Of a stretch of DNA of 7,725 nt, positions 7,193 through 7,725 are shown in pieces. Each line of letters begins with the position of its first letter. Positions within the stretch are counted from its first letter, which is position 1. The notes under the pieces were generated by a model. That model was not told the DNA's origin and did not search any database. It saw only the letters and a list, made by a program, of their open reading frames with translations. Made by a program: the position numbers and the translations under genes. The DNA lies in assembly GCA_030614645.1 (NCBI GenBank), contig JAUWTR010000062.1, forward strand, positions 1 to 7,725, in the 5' to 3' direction. The stretch comes from Candidatus Aminicenantota bacterium (lineage in GTDB: Bacteria > Acidobacteriota > Aminicenantia > Aminicenantales > Aminicenantaceae).

Positions 7193-7221
7193 AGAATAGC
7201 ACAACCGCAATGGTATTTCAA
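7193..7221 (-). promoter_or_regulatory. Possible promoter of the ABC exporter-led gene cluster
   Basis: On the minus strand TTGAAA (7216-7221) is 17 bases from TATTCT (7193-7198), matching five and four consensus positions. It would leave a leader of only about ten bases, just enough for the AGGA ribosome site at 7182-7185. The position is right for a divergent cluster promoter, but the leader is tight. Confidence 0.35.
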
Positions 7222-7248
7222 TTTATCACCTGCTCTGGAATAAATCGT

Positions 7249-7277
7249 TTGACAAAATATGGGGATAAATTTATACT
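7249..7277 (+). promoter_or_regulatory. Strong sigma-70-type promoter for tRNA-Phe
   Basis: TTGACA (7249-7254, perfect -35) and TATACT (7272-7277, five of six for -10) are separated by exactly 17 bases. The start point would fall near 7284, about 29 bases before the mature tRNA end, leaving a short 5' leader for RNase P to remove. Confidence 0.85.
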
Positions 7278-7312
7278 TTCAAACGGTTCGATTGTCTTTT
7301 TTTTAACGTCAA

Positions 7313-7385
7313 GGCGAGGTAGCTCAGTCGGTAGAGCGAGAGACTGAAAATCTCTGCGTCGGCGGTTCAATTCCGTCCCTCGCCA
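7313..7385 (+). tRNA. tRNA-Phe (anticodon GAA)
   Basis: The 73-nt sequence folds as a standard cloverleaf. The acceptor stem GGCGAGG/CCTCGCC is perfect, the D arm is GCTC/GAGC, and the anticodon stem AGAGA/TCTCT is perfect with loop CTGAAAA (anticodon GAA at 7346-7348). The variable loop is five bases. The T arm is GGCGG/CCGTC with one G-T pair and loop TTCAATT. The discriminator base is A. The 3' CCA is not encoded (TTT follows), so a CCA-adding enzyme must complete it. It is transcribed divergently from the large cluster and has its own strong promoter. Confidence 0.98.
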
Positions 7386-7406
7386 TTTGCTATTCTCCAT
7401 TCCCCA

Positions 7407-7435
7407 TTGCCTTAGATAGGAATAAGAGTTACAAT
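7407..7435 (+). promoter_or_regulatory. Possible promoter of the small gene downstream of the tRNA
   Basis: TTGCCT (7407-7412) is followed after 17 bases by TACAAT (7430-7435, five of six for -10). A start near 7442 gives a leader of about 28 bases before the ATG at 7470. Read-through from the tRNA promoter is the alternative, since I see no terminator after the tRNA. Confidence 0.45.
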
Positions 7436-7469
7436 AATATTTCATTATTTCGTGCAAACAGAAGAGACG

Positions 7470-7725
7470 ATGAATATAAAATGGATGGATAAAATATTTG
7501 ACGGGCCCTTTACTATCACATACTGGGAGCCTCAGAAATCTCCAGTTATATATTCTATCATGATCAAACCGGACCCCAAAAAAGCTCCGGACTCTTTCCG
7601 AATTCTTTATTTCGGCCAAACATTAGAAATATCTGATACTCATTTTTTACAAAACCACAAAAAATTCGATTGTTGGGTAAACGCAGCCCGCTCCAAGGAT
7701 AACCTATTCGTAGGATTCCATCCCA
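7470..7725 (+). CDS. Hypothetical protein, possibly GIY-YIG-like, cut by window edge
   Basis: An open frame starts at ATG 7470 and runs to the window end (85 codons, no stop). The N-terminus is MNIKWMDKIFDGPFTITYWE. A weak purine-rich site (GAAGAG) lies just upstream, and a promoter-like pair sits at 7407-7435. The stretch VIYSIMIKP (26-34) followed by FRILYFGQT (43-51) resembles the two beta strands that give the GIY-YIG nuclease fold its name (xIYxI ... YxGxT). The expected downstream Arg and Glu lie in a less clear region or beyond the edge. FDCWVNAARSKDNLFVGFHP (67-86 region) is an ordinary globular-looking block. I do not recognise a specific family. It is not certain whether this is a nuclease, an inactive relative or an unrelated alpha/beta protein. 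Aromatic-rich composition and its coherent frame and start make a real gene likely. Confidence 0.6.
   Translation, partial: MNIKWMDKIFDGPFTITYWEPQKSPVIYSIMIKPDPKKAPDSFRILYFGQTLEISDTHFLQNHKKFDCWVNAARSKDNLFVGFHP

Noticed and set aside
7386..7469. Terminator or attachment-site repeat after the tRNA
   Set aside because: No stable hairpin with a T tract and no copy of the tRNA 3' end is visible between the tRNA and the next gene.
7452..7469. Earlier GTG start for the plus-strand gene
   Set aside because: In frame, but with no better ribosome site; the ATG at 7470 has purine-rich sequence before it and is the simpler choice.
7218..7619. Minus-strand open frame of 133 codons across the tRNA
   Set aside because: It reads the antisense of the tRNA-Phe gene (giving the familiar artefact GTELNRRRRDFQSLALPTELPRL-type peptide) and overlaps a strong promoter and the plus-strand gene; no family features.

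Overview
The window is about 40% G+C and carries a tightly packed minus-strand gene cluster, then a plus-strand tRNA gene and the start of a small plus-strand gene. Read in its own direction, the cluster is: an MsbA-like ABC exporter, yicC (endoribonuclease family), gmk (guanylate kinase), coaBC (coenzyme A synthesis), a family-4 uracil-DNA glycosylase, and priA, which runs off the left edge. The order yicC-gmk-coaBC-priA is the widespread bacterial housekeeping order. The exporter in front, the Fe-S uracil-DNA glycosylase before priA, the Shine-Dalgarno sites and the bacterial tRNA point to an uncultivated-type bacterium, possibly one with an outer membrane. A lineage such as Omnitrophota or a neighbouring candidate phylum would fit, but that is a guess from gene order and cannot be settled here.

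Layout: priA 1-1806 (-, C-terminus missing); uracil-DNA glycosylase 1803-2483 (-); coaBC 2464-3672 (-); gmk 3672-4277 (-); a 220-bp gap that is mostly one miniature inverted-repeat element (4294-4447); yicC 4498-5376 (-); ABC exporter 5373-7175 (-); a divergent promoter region 7176-7312; tRNA-Phe(GAA) 7313-7385 (+); and a partial, possibly GIY-YIG-like gene from 7470 (+). Every minus-strand junction except yicC/gmk overlaps by 1 to 20 bases, which suggests one translationally coupled transcription unit that the inserted element interrupts.

The products are mostly linked to growth: GMP phosphorylation, CoA synthesis, RNA turnover, uracil repair, replication restart and lipid export. Three observations stand out. 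(1) PriA keeps its whole reading frame, its eight zinc-binding cysteines and its N-terminal DNA-binding part, yet its Walker A, motif V and motif VI residues are gone, so it looks like a helicase-dead restart protein. (2) A 146-bp element with perfect 20-bp terminal inverted repeats sits in a TTAA duplication directly upstream of gmk and carries a promoter-like sequence facing gmk. (3) The CoaB domain has Ser where the family has a near-invariant Asn (Asn210 in E. coli numbering).
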